A stretch of 64,000 nt of DNA from Megaustenia siamemsis (lineage: Eukaryota > Mollusca > Gastropoda > Stylommatophora > Ariophantidae): the NCBI GenBank assembly GCA_032433765.1, contig JAVIAB010000139.1, positions 44,175,946 to 44,239,945 on the forward strand, read 5' to 3'. A program made the translations under genes and the position numbers. Below are positions 22,236 to 33,239 of this stretch, piece after piece (the stretch's first letter is position 1; every line of letters starts with the position of its first letter). The notes under the pieces were generated by a model. The model had not been told where the DNA came from and did no database searches. It saw nothing but the letters and a program-made list of their open reading frames with translations.

Positions 22236-22603
22236 CATCATCATCAAGTACCGTGCCTACTGGCGTAGGTGATCATGTCTCTCCACAATTTTCGATCTCG
22301 GCAGCTATTTATCATTTCTGTTGTTGACCTTCTGCCAAGCCATTCTCTTAAGCTGTCTGTTATTTTTTCGCTTTGCTTCCCTCTATCTCATCGTCCCTCA
22401 ATTTTTCCAGTTGTTACAATATATTCCAGTTGTTCTCTTCTCATTACATGGCCAAAAAATGATGATTGTTTCTTCCTAATATTGGAAATTAGTTTTCTTT
22501 TTGCTTTGACTTCTTTCAGAACATTTTCGTTACTCTTCTTAGCTGTCCATGGTACTCTCAACATTCTTCTGTAAAACCACATTTCTACAGACTCCAGTGA
22601 TTA
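22236..22603 (-). mobile_element. LINE-B 3' fragment with 13 bp TSD
   Basis: 5'-truncated, minus strand. Reads MWFYRRMLRVPWTAKKSNEN, then KLISNIRKKQSSFFGHVMRR, with a stop at GR*.REAKRK further on. The 3' end is CGGTACTTGATGATGATGA. TSD TATATTACTATAT at 22223-22235 and 22604-22616. It landed right behind the LINE-E tail. Confidence 0.85.
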
Positions 22604-22616
22604 TATATTACTATAT

Positions 22617-22702
22617 ATATATATATAAATATATATAATGTGTAATGAATGGATGTACAAAAGCTAAGAAATTCATTTTTTTGCGATAGCAGGCATCATA
22701 CA

Positions 22703-22704
<2 letters not shown>
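22617..22704. other. TA-rich stretch
   Basis: (TA)n-like sequence at 22610-22640, then unclassified AT-rich bases. Confidence 0.6.
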
Positions 22705-22749
<45 letters not shown>

Positions 22750-22763
22750 AGAGAGAGAGAGAG
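22704..22763. repeat. (GA)n microsatellite
   Basis: About 60 bases of GA with two GAAA interruptions. Confidence 0.95.
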
Positions 22764-22811
22764 ATGGATGTATAGATGGATAGATAGTGAGTGTGTGATT
22801 CGTACTGGTTA

Positions 22812-23069
22812 GGGTGTCCGGTTAGCGCAATCGATAGGCGGTTGGCTTACCACGGCAACAGCCGGGGTTCGTACCCTGGCGAGGACACCTGGGTTTTACT
22901 AATTCCCTAAAAATTAGTACCTCCGAAGTCGGAGTAAATCTGCCTGCATGGCGAGGGGCATCCTGTAATGGGATAAAACAGACTTTACACGCAAAATTCA
23001 GTCCCACAAAATTGAGTGGGTGGGACTTCGTCAGAGGTCAAAGCTGACGAAAGCGAACGAACGAACGAA
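22812..23069 (+). mobile_element. SINE-3, tRNA-headed, with 11 bp TSD
   Basis: Head GTGTCCGGTTAGCGCAATCG with A-box-like TTAGCGCAATCGATAGG and B-box-like GGGGTTCGTACCC, then ACCTCCGAAGTCGGAG, CTGCCTGCATGGCGAGGGG, ACGCAAAATTCAGTCCCA and the end GGGACTTCGTCAGAGGT followed by (CGAA)n. TSD CGTACTGGTTA at 22801-22811 and 23070-23080. The head differs from SINE-2 but core and 3' end are shared. Confidence 0.88.
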
Positions 23070-23080
23070 CGTACTGGTTA

Positions 23081-23756
23081 AATCCAATGTTAATGTTAGT
23101 GAATAGGCGAATAAAAAGTAGTAAGAATGTAATATATAGTAGTATGTAATGCTCTACTTATTCAATACTATTGTGAGATTAAATATGCTGACATTTTAAA
23201 AACAATTTTGCAATGTGTAACCGGAAACGCTTCAAGTTTAAGAAGCGCTAATGTATGTGTTACGTCATAAGTCTTTCTCACTCCCGCTCGGTCGCCGATC
23301 TGGGAGAAGCTTATGTTGCTTTTCTCGAAGATTATAGACTTTCTTCAATGAGATATTACAGATAAAGCTCTCAGCGGTGTCGCGGATGTGAAAGAAGAAC
23401 GGATGTTACGTTAAAGTGTAATAAATATTAGAAGATGGGCTAATATATTAGGTTTTGTGTAGAATGACGCTCCGTGCTGGATCGATATGGTTCTTACTTT
23501 AGAACACTTGTTCTTAACTTGCAGAATGTCATACCCACAGGGAAGGTCAGATTACTTATAGCGCGAGCTGCAAGCGCAGAAGTCGGCCTGCTGGCATGAT
23601 ATATAAGACTGCGCTAACAAAATAACCACTTTTCCCATTTGCAACTTTAGTACTTTTGTGTGTTAGAGTGGAAACTGGTCAGACTAATCCATAAAATAAG
23701 AAACAACATTCGCTTTTAGAAAAAGTAGAACTAGCCTTCAAAATATCTATAACACA
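23081..23756. other. Spacer, nothing recognised
   Basis: No repeat family or coding frame seen. Confidence 0.4.
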
Positions 23757-23927
23757 CAGGGTAAAAGAGACAGAAGCAGACTAAGACTAACATGGACGTG
23801 TAACATCAAAAGATCGACAATGCAGTTTATGACATCCTGCACCATCAAAGCAAGAGACAGAGCTGAATGGCGCTCCATGATTGCCAATCTTCGATGCGGA
23901 GACGGCACTCAATGATGAGAACTATTC
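23757..23927 (+). pseudogene. LINE-A 3' end
   Basis: Short fragment matching LINE-A: GKRDRSRLRLTWTCNIKRS, TSCTIKARDRAEWRSM, IANLRCGDGTQ, then a stop and GATGA. About 170 bases, diverged. Confidence 0.75.
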
Positions 23928-24540
23928 CTGCAGTCGATACAAGGGACATCCCTGAAAACGTTAAAGTAGACATACTTACAGATGCGGGGTGGAACAATTT
24001 GAATATTTCAAAGTCTTAAAGAAGTAAAGGCGATCCTAAAATAAACTAGGAAAATAGAATGGAGAGAGTTATATGTAAAATATGAGCCAAATTACGGAAG
24101 CTAGACAACTCGGCAGACATCATGAAGATCTTCAGTTTGAGAACAATTCACAACAAGCCATTGTAGTCTCAGGGCATACATCTACACACGAGAGAACTTA
24201 GTGACTTTGCAACATACGATTACGGAGCCTCCCGACAGACTCCAAAGAACATCTAACAGAACTGTGGCACTCTCAACACTCACACACAGATATGGTCCCG
24301 TGGAAACAAGCCGGCCTGACAAACTAGGGGAACGCGGTGAGGATCTCAAACGCACCGTCATATTCATGACCCACGCCGATCTAAATGTCTAAATGCCTAT
24401 CAGAATTTGATCGCTGAAGAGGAAAAGATAAGTAACGCGTCTGTTAAACTAATTGTGTACAGCGTCGCTAATGTTTCGTCTGTTGTATGTGATACATACA
24501 AAACAAACATAATATATAGGTGGAAGGTTGTATTTTTGTA
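23928..24540. other. Unclassified; weak LINE-like words
   Basis: VEQFEYFKSL near 23991 resembles the FEYLG block of LINE RT tails but is too short to call. The rest was not recognised. Confidence 0.3.
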
Positions 24541-24600
24541 GATAAAACAAGACAAAGCAAATACCAGCGTTTCGTCTCTAAATGACATTCAACAGCGACG
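24541..24600 (-). repeat. Hairpin-GAAACG motif (Penelope-like)
   Basis: Minus strand: TTGAATGTCATTTAGAGACG then AAACGCTGG. Same arrangement as the motifs at 17.0, 28.3, 34.3, 36.5 and 55.3 kb. Confidence 0.4.
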
Positions 24601-24759
24601 AAGAAAAACAAAATAGACTTTAAAACTCGAAAAATATTCTAATGAAAGTACTTTCTATAATCTACAAAGCTAAAACATCACTTTTAAGGTTATTGCATAG
24701 TACCAACAAGCGAATCATGAACAGTAAACAAACAAATAAAAAGAGCACAAAGATCAGAT

Positions 24760-25100
24760 TTCTCAGAAGATGCTGAGAGTTCCCTGGACAGTTAAAAAGA
24801 CCAACGAGGAAATTCTCAAAGAGGCCAACGCAAGATGGGAGCTCCTAAAAGAAAAAGATAAGAAAGGAATAATCGTCTTTTTTTTCGAACACATGAAAAG
24901 AAAGCAAAAGTTGAAATACCTGGTTATAACTTGCAAAATACAGCGTAAGAGAGATCGCGGACGACAAAAAGAGAAGATACTTGATAGTTTAGTATCGTGG
25001 CATGGAAAGAAACAACATAACTGATGCGGTACACTGTAGATAGAAAATCCTCAAAGAAATTTATCGCCTACGCCAACCGGTATGGCTCATGATGATAGTA
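24760..25100 (+). pseudogene. LINE-C 3' fragment
   Basis: Frame 24770-25024 reads MLRVPWTVKKTNEEILKEAN, HMKRKQKLKYLVITCKIQ, RDRGRQKEKILDSLVSWHG, then a stop; the tail reads FIAYANRYGS and ends CTCATGATGAT. It is a sister of LINE-B (same block order), but its 3' end GCCAACCGGTATGGC is shared with 40.3 and 44.96 kb rather than LINE-B. Confidence 0.75.
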
Positions 25101-25799
25101 CCACCACCAACTGTGCCGCAGCCTCACCTCGTTTTCATATATATATATATTCCCACTAATTTTATAGTCGATCAACCGTAGATTTAATGCTTGATCTGTG
25201 CAGAATGTGTGTCGACTGTTTCTAATAAATTTTTTCAAAGAAACACTGCCATAGTGACGAATAATTTAGTTTATTTTAATTCATCATGAAATAGTTTAAT
25301 TTTCTCAACAAAAACCCATACAGTTCCAAGAAGAATTTAATTATTTTCAAATAGAAAGTATGATGTCACCACTGGAGACTACATCAATGTTAGGTTTATT
25401 TTTCTATAGAAAATCCATTAGTGACACGTGAGGAGATATTTCAATTTTAACTTATTATTTTCCTTGATAAAAGCAATAATGGTTATCAGAACGTCGAATT
25501 GATGTTGTTAATTGAGTTACTGAAGGTGGGCATTGGTTCATTCTTAGGCAGATTTATAAAACAATAAATAAAGCGGTTCCGCCATCTCGAGAGAAAGCAG
25601 TCAAATCAGCTCCGCGTCAAGAGAATCATGAAGAGTCAGATAGATGGACATCATCAAGGACATCATGAAGGACATCATGAAAGGACATCTTGTAGCGACA
25701 CTCGTTAATACTGCGATACGTGCCAGTGTGAGACACTTAATCCAGGACAGAAAATCGCAGATACCAACAACCCTTCACAGCATATACACATCCAGTGTT
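25101..25799. other. AT-rich spacer with short CATCATGAAGGA repeats
   Basis: 25644-25690 holds GACATCATGAAG three to four times. Otherwise nothing recognised. Confidence 0.4.
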
Positions 25800-25950
25800 G
25801 ATAGGAAACTCTTCATGCAGGGCTTTGCAGTAAGAAATAATATGATCTTTTGTAGTAGCATTATCGAGCATGTGTGCCGGCCCTTCAGTTTCTTAACACT
25901 CTAGGGGGCGGGCCCTAACGGGTTATAACTCCCTGACGTACGTCTCACTT
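25800..25950 (-). repeat. Dispersed repeat P, inverted
   Basis: Matches 39015-39185: GGAAACTCTT, GCAGGGCTTTGCAGTA, GGCCCTTCAGTTTCTT then AACACTCTAGGGG. Confidence 0.55.
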
Positions 25951-25975
25951 TGTATTCAACCTGAAAGTTGACAAT

Positions 25976-26387
25976 CATCATCATCATCAAGTACCGGGTC
26001 TGCTGGCGTAGGTGATCATGTCTCTCCACAACTTTCGATCTCGGCAGTTATTTATCATTTCTGTTGTTGACCTTCTGCCAAGCCATTCTCTTAAGCTGTC
26101 TGTTATTTTTTTCTCTTTGCTTCCCTCTATCTCTTCGTCCCTCAATTTTCCCATTTGTTACAATATATTCCAGTTGTTCTCTTCTCATTACATGGCCAAA
26201 AAATGATGATTGTTTCTTCCTAATATTGGAAATTAGCTGTCTTTTTGCTTTGACCTCTCTCAGAACATCTTCATTATTCTTCTTAGCTGTCCATGGTACT
26301 CTCAACATTCTTCTGTAAAACCACATTTCTACAGACTCCAGTGGTTTTCTTGTCTGTTGTCCTATTGTCCATGATTCGCATCCATAT
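25976..26387 (-). mobile_element. LINE-B 3' fragment with 11 bp TSD
   Basis: Minus strand reads MWFYRRMLRVPWTAKKNNED, VLREVKAKRQLISNIRKKQ, SFFGHVMRREQLEYIVTNGK, RRDRGKQREKNNRQLKRMAW; the 3' end is CCGGTACTTGATGATGATGA. TSD AAGTTGACAAT at 25965-25975 and 26388-26398. Few stops, so fairly recent. Confidence 0.87.
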
Positions 26388-26575
26388 AAGTTGACAATAT
26401 GGTGCGGATATAATAGAAGACAGCCTGGTCTACTAGAACTTCTAATAGAACGTCCTTGGTCAGTCGCAAAGTTAGTTTAAATTGGCTTCATACTTTCCTG
26501 TGACGTGTTTAAATGTTGTTGCCAGCGTGGGCGCACCCGCACTTTGATGACAACTAACACGCTTATCAGCGGGTA

Positions 26576-26828
26576 AAAATAAAAGTAAATAGCCCCCGTC
26601 ACTCCCAGTGGCGTATAGGGAATATGATGTTAGTGACCATAATTTTTACAGACCTTCGGCACATGATTTTTGGGGTAATATGTATTAAGCCCGTGCCGTT
26701 TTACTTTCCCGGAAAAAAATCAGGTACCCACATAAGGCTGGGTGAACCTGGTAGCCGTCGGTCAGGATTGAACCCGGCCTCTCGTCCTTTGTAGTCCAGT
26801 TCACTAGCCATTTAGCTATTGCGGCTCC
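26576..26828 (-). mobile_element. SINE-1 with 14 bp TSD (one mismatch)
   Basis: Same head, body and end as the other SINE-1 copies. TSD CTTATCAGCG(G/T)GTA at 26562-26575 and 26829-26842. Confidence 0.88.
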
Positions 26829-27034
26829 CTTATCAGCGTGTACTATATGCTATGTTTTTTTTTCTACTTGCGATTATACGCCTTTTTAACTCTTGTATGT
26901 GACAATTAACAGACATGTGAAACATTATCTTTAGATATGACTGGGATACAGATGAAGTAGAAAGAACCACTAAAGCGCCAGTGCCGTATTGTGAATAATG
27001 TCAGCGATTATACTCGTACATTTAATCATCAACA

Positions 27035-27345
27035 CATATGTATGGTAATGTGATCAACATAACTCTCATATTGCCGTCTTTCACATACACGCTTTCCTCT
27101 CCTCCCCCCCTTATAAAAAAAACCCGACACCCATTTAGAATATATTAATTACATTATTAATAAAATATAATTACAATATAACATATAATTATAATATATT
27201 AGTTACATTATTAATAAAATATAATTACAAATTATTAATTACAGAATATATTTAGAAGCAGCCGAGCAAGGTTGGACCCGCCTTTTTCCCCATTGCCTTA
27301 ACTCGGCTAATGGAACGCGGGTAGTGTCGTGTAAAGAAAACCACT
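27035..27345 (-). mobile_element. Old SINE-1 relative with AT-rich insert
   Basis: Blocks GGTAATGTGATCA, CCCGACACCCATTTA and GCAGCCG.GC..GGTTGGACC match SINE-1 order on the minus strand. About 27140-27250 is an AT-rich insert with ATATTA(A/G)TTACATTATTA twice. Confidence 0.4.
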
Positions 27346-27540
27346 GGTTAAATGCTGACACATACAGCTATATATACTTTAAAAGTACCCATTTCAGTCT
27401 AACATGAGATAGCTACACATTCTTCGACAATTGTTATTTAATATTAACATTTTTTTGCAAATAATTTGAATTATTTTTTGCAAATATTTGAAAACCACTG
27501 ATTTTAACCAAACACGTTTTGTACTTAAAGGCATGGAAAT

Positions 27541-27830
27541 GATTAGTTTACTAGCAGTTTGTCTTGTCCATAAAGGATTAGAAATCACTAGTTTAATAGC
27601 AGTTTGCCTTGTCCATAAAGGACTAGAAATCACTAGTTGAATACCAGTTTGTCTTGTTCATAAAGGATTAGAAATCACTAGTTTAATGCCAGTTTGTCTT
27701 GTCCATAAAGGATTAGAAATCACTAGTTTAATACCAGTTTGTCTTGTCCATAAAGGATTAGAAATCACTAGTTTAATACCAGTTTGTCTTGCCCATAAAG
27801 GATTAGAAATCACTAGTTTGATGTTATTAG
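27541..27830. repeat. 45 bp minisatellite, about 6 copies (left block)
   Basis: Unit ACCAGTTTGTCTTGTCCATA then AAGGATTAGAAATCACTAGT and TTAAT. 45 is a multiple of 3, so both strands stay open over the array. Confidence 0.95.
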
Positions 27831-28269
27831 GGTCAAGACAAAGAAATGCACATAAATACATCAAAATGCGAAGCTGCAGTGAAGCCAACAGTGAGAGTTA
27901 TTATTTAATGCTAATCACATCTCTTCTCTACTAGTCCACACTGCATTACATCGTCTGCCCCCCATATCTATTATCCCACTCTACGCCACCTCTATCTTTC
28001 TTCCTCTCTAGTGTTTCTTGTGCCTTTTGTATGCAAGTGGGTCTGTTTTTAGAAACTTCTGTTACTGCTACTATGTGCGCACATTTTCACCTATGTGCAC
28101 CTGCATGCACACCTTGTGCACCTGCATGCACACCTTGTGCACTTCAGTTCTTTCAGAAGAAAGATTCTTCTTAGATCTTACAGGGAACTTATTAATTAAC
28201 ATTTTATTCTCTTTTACTTTTCATTTTTAATTTCTCGTTTGATTTTGCAATTATTGATTTTTTTATATT
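27831..28269. other. Spacer
   Basis: A two-copy TGCACCTGCATGCACACCTTG lies near 28100-28142 (unit about 21 bp). Nothing else recognised. Confidence 0.4.
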
Positions 28270-28390
28270 TTAAATACATATTTGTACGTGTGTTGTATGT
28301 TTGTTCCTCTTGAAGGCCTTTGCACCGAAACGTCGTTCTGATTTGTGGTGTCCGCTTGTTACTTGAAGCTTTAACCATTCCATTTTTGTC
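28270..28390 (+). repeat. Hairpin-GAAACG dispersed repeat (Penelope-like)
   Basis: Contains TTGAAGGCCTTTGCACCGAA then ACGTCGTTCTGATTTG and CTTGAAGCTTTAACCAT. The inverted copy at 34218-34340 matches for over 100 bases. Confidence 0.6.
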
Positions 28391-28489
28391 TATATATATA
28401 TATTTTTGTCTATATATATATTTTTGTCTATATATATATTTTTGTCTATATATATTTGTGTCTATATATATATTTTTGTCTATATTTAT

Positions 28490-28532
<43 letters not shown>

Positions 28533-28605
28533 CTATATATATTTTGTCTATATATATTCTTGTCTATATATATATATTTAATATATATTTTGTCTATATA
28601 TATTT

Positions 28606-28665
<60 letters not shown>

Positions 28666-28670
28666 CATGT
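28390..28670. repeat. (TA)n tracts with TTTTTGTC spacers
   Basis: Repeated TATATATATTTTTGTC (about 16 bp) units, then pure TA runs at 28495-28527 and 28612-28663. Confidence 0.95.
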
Positions 28671-28679
28671 CTCTTCCTA

Positions 28680-28878
28680 GTTTGATATTAGTTCGTCCTG
28701 TCCATAAAGACTTGGAAACCACCAGTTCGTCTTGTCAATTAAGTCTTGGATATTATGGATTTTAATTCGTTTGCAGCGATACCGGGACCTTCGACTAACC
28801 ATAACCATGTCTTGGTTAACCACTAGTTTAATACTAAACTGTTTTATCCATAAATTCTTGGGAACTGTTGCTGTAATA
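28680..28878. repeat. Diverged 45 bp minisatellite units
   Basis: Words TTCGTCCTGTCCATAAAGAC and TTTTATCCATAAATTCTTGG belong to the array seen at 27.5 and 29.4 kb. 28752-28790 (TTTTAATTCGTTTGCAG then GATACCGGG) recurs at 35660-35695. Confidence 0.6.
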
Positions 28879-29138
28879 AAAGTAAAAGTAAAGTACCCCC
28901 GTCACACCAAATGGCGTATAGGGAAATATGGTGTTAGTGACCCTATATTTTACAGACCTTCAGCACATGATTTTTGGGGTAATGTGGTCAGTATTACGCC
29001 CGTGCTGCTTTACTTTCCCAGTAAAAAAATCCGGTACCCATTTAAGGCTGGGTGAACCCGGAAGCCGTCGGTTGGGATCGAACCCTACCCTTGTCCGTGG
29101 TAGTCCAGTTCACTAACCACTGAGCTATCGCGGCTCCC
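28879..29138 (-). mobile_element. SINE-1 with 12 bp TSD
   Basis: Well preserved, minus strand. Head GGGAGCCGCGATAGCTCAGT, B-box GGTTCGATCCC. TSD GTTGCTGTAATA at 28867-28878 and 29139-29150. It lies in diverged 45 bp repeat sequence. A-rich, GTAAA-type 3' tail. Confidence 0.9.
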
Positions 29139-29185
29139 GTTGCTGTAATACTAGCTTGTAATTTCAACCTTGCGACGATAAAAAT

Positions 29186-29390
29186 GTAAGCATCTCTGAA
29201 GTCGAAGGATATCTGCCTGTATAGCGAGGGACAGCGGCTCCCACTGAAGACCCTCTCAGCTGAACTCTGAGGTTGTCACCGTGTACCAGGAACAAATCAG
29301 GTAATCACGCAAAATTCGGTCCCAGAAGAAGCTCTAATGACCTGCAGCGGCGTCGCCAGAGGTTAAAAGCTGGTGAACGCAAAGCAACAA
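29186..29390 (+). repeat. Headless SINE core remnant
   Basis: Contains degenerate forms of the core and end shared by SINE-2 and SINE-3: CATCTCTGAAGTCGAAGGAT, ATCTGCCTGTATAGCGAGGG, ACGCAAAATTCGGTCCCAG, GTCGCCAGAGGTTAAAAGCT and GGTGAACGCAAAG. No tRNA-like head is seen. Confidence 0.6.
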
Positions 29391-29404
29391 ATATAAACAT
29401 ATGA

Positions 29405-30295
29405 GCTTGTCTTGTTAAAAAAATGCTTAGAAATCACTGGTTTAATACTAGTTTGTTTTGTCCATAAATGCTTAGAAATCACTGGTTTAATACTAGTTTG
29501 TTTTGTCCATAAATGCTTAGAAATCACTGGTTTAATACTAGTTTGTTTTGTCCATAAATGTTTAGCAATCACTGGTTTAATACTAACTTGTCTTGTCCAT
29601 AAATGCTTAGATATCACTAGTTTAATACTAACTTGTCTTGATAAAAACTTAGAAATCACTAGTTTAATACTAACTTGTCTTGTCCATAAAAACTTAGAAA
29701 TCACTAGTTTAATACTAACTTGTCTTGTCCATAAAAACTTAGAAATCACTAGTTTAATACTAACTTGTCTTGTCCATAACAACTTAGAAATCACTAGTTT
29801 AATACTAACTTGTCTTGTCCATAAAAACTTAGAAATCACTGGTTTAATACTAGCTTGTCTTGTCCATAAATGCTTAGATATCCATAGTTTAATACTAACT
29901 TGTCTTGTCCATAAAAACTTAGAAATCACTAGTTTAATACTAACTCGTCTTGTCCATAAATGCTTAGATATCACTAGTTTAATACTAACTTGTCTTGTCC
30001 ATAAAAACTTAGAAATCACTAGTTTAATACTAACTTGTCTTGTCCATAAAAACTTAGAAATCACTAGTTTAATACTAGCTTGTCTTGTCCATAAATGCTT
30101 AGATATCCATAGTTTAATACTAACTTGTCTTGTCCATAAAAACTTAGAAATCACTAGTTTAATACTAACTTGTCTTGTCCATAAAAACGTAGAAATCACT
30201 GGTTTAATACTAGCTTGTCTTGTCCATAAATGCTTAGATATCCATAGTTTAATGGACTTAATTCCTTTATTCCTTAATTAACTTGTCTTGTCCAT
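29405..30295. repeat. 45 bp minisatellite, about 20 copies (main block)
   Basis: Unit ACTAACTTGTCTTGTCCATA then AAAACTTAGAAATCACTAGT and TTAAT. Variants: TGCTTAGATATCC, AACAACTTAG and a copy missing CC. Patterns of variants repeat (for example TGCTTAGATATCCATAGTTT near 29870, 30095 and 30231), suggesting higher-order duplication. Open frames on both strands (278 and 289 codons) are repeat artefacts. Confidence 0.95.
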
Positions 30296-31170
30296 CGTTC
30301 ATCTTTCAATACGATTTCCACATCGAAGGTAGGCTACCATGAAGCGCCATTCCACTCTGTCTCTTGATTTGATGGTGTAGATTGTCATAGGCTGATTTGT
30401 TCATCTTTTGATGTTACTCGTCCATGTTTAACTTGGTCTGCCTCTGCATCTATTACCTTGTATTTTTCCTTCCAATATTACTATTGGTAGGTATTTGTGT
30501 CTTTTAACATGCCCGCAAAATGTCATGTGTCTTGTTTAAATTGTGTTTAGTAGTTCTCTTTTAACTTTTAGTTGCTTTAAAACTTCATCGTTTGTTTGTT
30601 TTGTTTTTGTTTTTCCGTCCAATTCTACCTATTCTTCTATAAATCCACATTTCAAATGCTTCAATTTTCTGTTCTGTTATCTTGTCTGATGTCCATGCTT
30701 TTGCACCATACAGGAACATTGATAAGATGTAACATTTTGCTATTGTTAGTTTTAGCCCTGGTGTTATTTGTTTTGATATTAGTATATTTTTCATGGCATT
30801 AAAATTATTTTTTTTACCATACCTATTCTTTTGTTTGTTTCAGTTTTACTTTGATATTTATTTTTAGGTTTTGAGAATTTTCTTTCCTTATGATCATAGT
30901 TTTAGTCTTTTTGATATTCATACCTAATCTATATTCTTTGCTTGTCATGTTTATTTCATTAAGTAAATGTAGATCTTTAGGATTTTCTGCTAGTAATACA
31001 GTATTATCAGCATATCTTAGGTTATTGATTATCTTTCCATTAATGTTTAAGCCTGGCATCTCTGTCATGTTTGTAAAGATTTGCTCAGTGTTGAACATGC
31101 TTGGTGAAAGGATGCATCCTTGTCTTACTCCTCTTTTTATACCAATGGGTGTAGAGTTCTTTTTTGTCTT
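30296..31170 (-). mobile_element. LINE-A fragment inserted in the 45 bp array
   Basis: 5'-truncated, minus strand. From its 5' side: KRGVRQGCILSPSMFN, then LRYADNTVLLAENPKD where the second catalytic block reads YADN instead of YADD, KKTKTMIIRKENS, then frameshifted INVPVWCKSMD and the GHV/RGRP tail with stops. The array word TCTTGTCCAT flanks it at 30286-30295 and 31171-31180, a 10 bp TSD. Non-functional. Confidence 0.85.
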
Positions 31171-31281
31171 TCTTGTCCATAAATTTTTTTTTATAAATCA
31201 CTGGTTTAATACTAGCTTGTCTTGTCCGTAAATGCGTAGAGATCACTGTTTTAATACTAGTTTGTCTTGTCCATAAATAAT
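31171..31281. repeat. 45 bp minisatellite, right block (about 2.5 copies)
   Basis: Same unit as 29405-30295, resuming after the LINE insertion. Confidence 0.9.
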
Positions 31282-32387
31282 GAAATAAATAATGTAACTA
31301 TTGTCAAATACACTCACAATAACGTCAAATTGAATTCATCATTCCATGAATCTTAATAAAGATTGCAACTTATTTCATCATCGAACAATTTAATAACAAA
31401 GTCATTTGAATTCTGCTTTTTTTCGATCAACATATTTATTACAGTCCATACTAATGTCAATGGGAGTCTGAATAGCAGAGATAGGTAAGTTATGAGTAAA
31501 ATTAAGAATATTGTCAATTCTATGAAATCAAATTTACGAAATTTGTATTGCAAAGCTTCAAAACCTTTTTCATTACAAGGGTCTATTGTATTATTAGTTA
31601 TGAGTTGTGTTTATCTGATTCACTAACCACGGTGCAAACAGGCAACCTATACATTATCTCATTCATTTATTTTCTGAACAAACAAACGATATTGTATTAT
31701 CTGTTTTATATCATTACAACACAAATCACATTTCATCTGGTTTTGATCATTGCAACGCAAATCACATTTCATCTGGTTTTGATCATTGTAAGCAAGCAAA
31801 CTACACTTTTTTATGTTTCGTTTATTATAGTAGAGAGTTGGGTGGCCGTTTAGATAAAATGACCGGCTCCAAACCAGGAGAATGCGATTCGAATCCCAGT
31901 AGAGTCAAAGGGTTTTTTGTTTTTGTTTTCTATTGGGGGTGAAATAAAAACTTAGACCTGAACACATGGCGACGACTGCACTGAACAGGAGGTCGTTATT
32001 CTCCGGTCTATTAAACTCCCCCGATAGATTCAGTAATGGGAAAATGCAGTAATGTTAATTCATTATAGCTTTTACTTTATTTTTTTTTTTCGAGCAAAGT
32101 ACACACTTCATCTGTTTTATTATGACATCATCAACCAACAAAGTTCACAACACATCCATTTTATCCATCACAACTTCAACAAATAGATGACCTAATTTAA
32201 AAGAGTGATTTACATCTGACCTGAATGCAGCAATAAGAACAATCAAAACGCTGCTCTGTTGTTTTGTAAATTAGTGCACTGGTTACTAATAGTAAAAATA
32301 ATGTCCTACAGGTAACATTACAGTGGAGGTAAGTAGAGCGCCGTCACAGTAACAGTATTAAGCTGAAAGCCTCTTTGGATATTGAGC
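31282..32387. other. AT-rich spacer with minor repeats
   Basis: 31725-31795 holds AATCACATTTCATCTGGTTT twice. 31848-31915 could be a tRNA-like SINE head (GTGGCCGTTTAGAT then GCGATTCGAATCCC). Otherwise nothing. Confidence 0.35.
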
Positions 32388-32632
32388 CGCGATAGCTCAG
32401 TGGTTAGTGAACTGGACTACAAAAGACAAGAGGTAGTGTTCGATCCCAACCGACGGCTTCCTGGTTCACCCAGCCTTAAATGGGTACCGGATTTTACTGG
32501 TAAATTAAAGCGGCACGGGCGTAATACTGACCACAATACCACAGAAATCATGTGCTGAAGGTCTGTAAAATGTATGGTCACTAACACCATATTCCCTATA
32601 CGCCACTTGACGTGACTCTTTACTTTACTCCA
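32388..32632 (+). mobile_element. SINE-1, direct orientation
   Basis: The only good SINE-1 copy on the plus strand: GAGCCGCGATAGCTCAGTGG, GTGTTCGATCCCAACCGACG, CAGCCTTAAATGGGTACCGG, ending CGCCACTTGACGTGAC and TTTACTTTACT. No clear TSD. Confidence 0.85.
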
Positions 32633-33239
32633 ACCTCATCTTTCTCCCTCACCCCTCCCCCAACCATCACTAATAATAGAATAAAAGAACTTCCAAAGTA
32701 ACATTTTATTCACTTATATTTTATAGTTATCCTCATAAAATTATATCTGCTATATCTTTTGCGTTTTTTTTAAAATATATTTTGTCCGCACTCTAATTTT
32801 AATCATAAAGTTGACAGCTGCTAAATAAAACTAAATGTAAACAAGTTTATTTTTGCGAGCATTTAAATTTTTTATGTCTTATCTCCACCAGCTCCCTTCC
32901 CAATCCCATTTCCAACGCGCGTGCTGACTTGATTATAAAAATTACTATAAATATATTTATTTAGTGCTTCCTGTGAGTTGTTGTCAAGCACGCTCGAGGA
33001 AGTCATTATAATATTTATCTAATGTTGCTGCCATTAAAAATGCGTATTCGTTTGTTTACATAAAGTTACGTATTTACGTTTTGAATTGATTGGTGTTATG
33101 TCTTGGGTGATAGGTAATTCAATTTATTTTTACATACATATATCGGTGGCGTAGCCTGCCAGCGCCCAGGCCATGGTAGGTATTGACACCCCCCCCCCCC
33201 CCCCCGACTTGTTAGATCACCACATAAACGTCGGAACTT
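32633..33239. other. AT-rich spacer with a C-homopolymer
   Basis: About 17 C in a row near 33189-33206. Nothing else recognised. Confidence 0.5.

Noticed and set aside
23991..24150. A further LINE fragment (VEQFEYFKSL)
   Set aside because: Only one short motif; not enough to define a family or limits.
29363..30281. Opposing ORFs of 278 and 289 codons
   Set aside because: The 45 bp unit is a multiple of three and lacks stops on both strands.
32388..32460. A genuine tRNA gene
   Set aside because: A- and B-box words are present, but the same head continues into a 240-260 bp body in six copies; it is a SINE head and the cloverleaf is incomplete.
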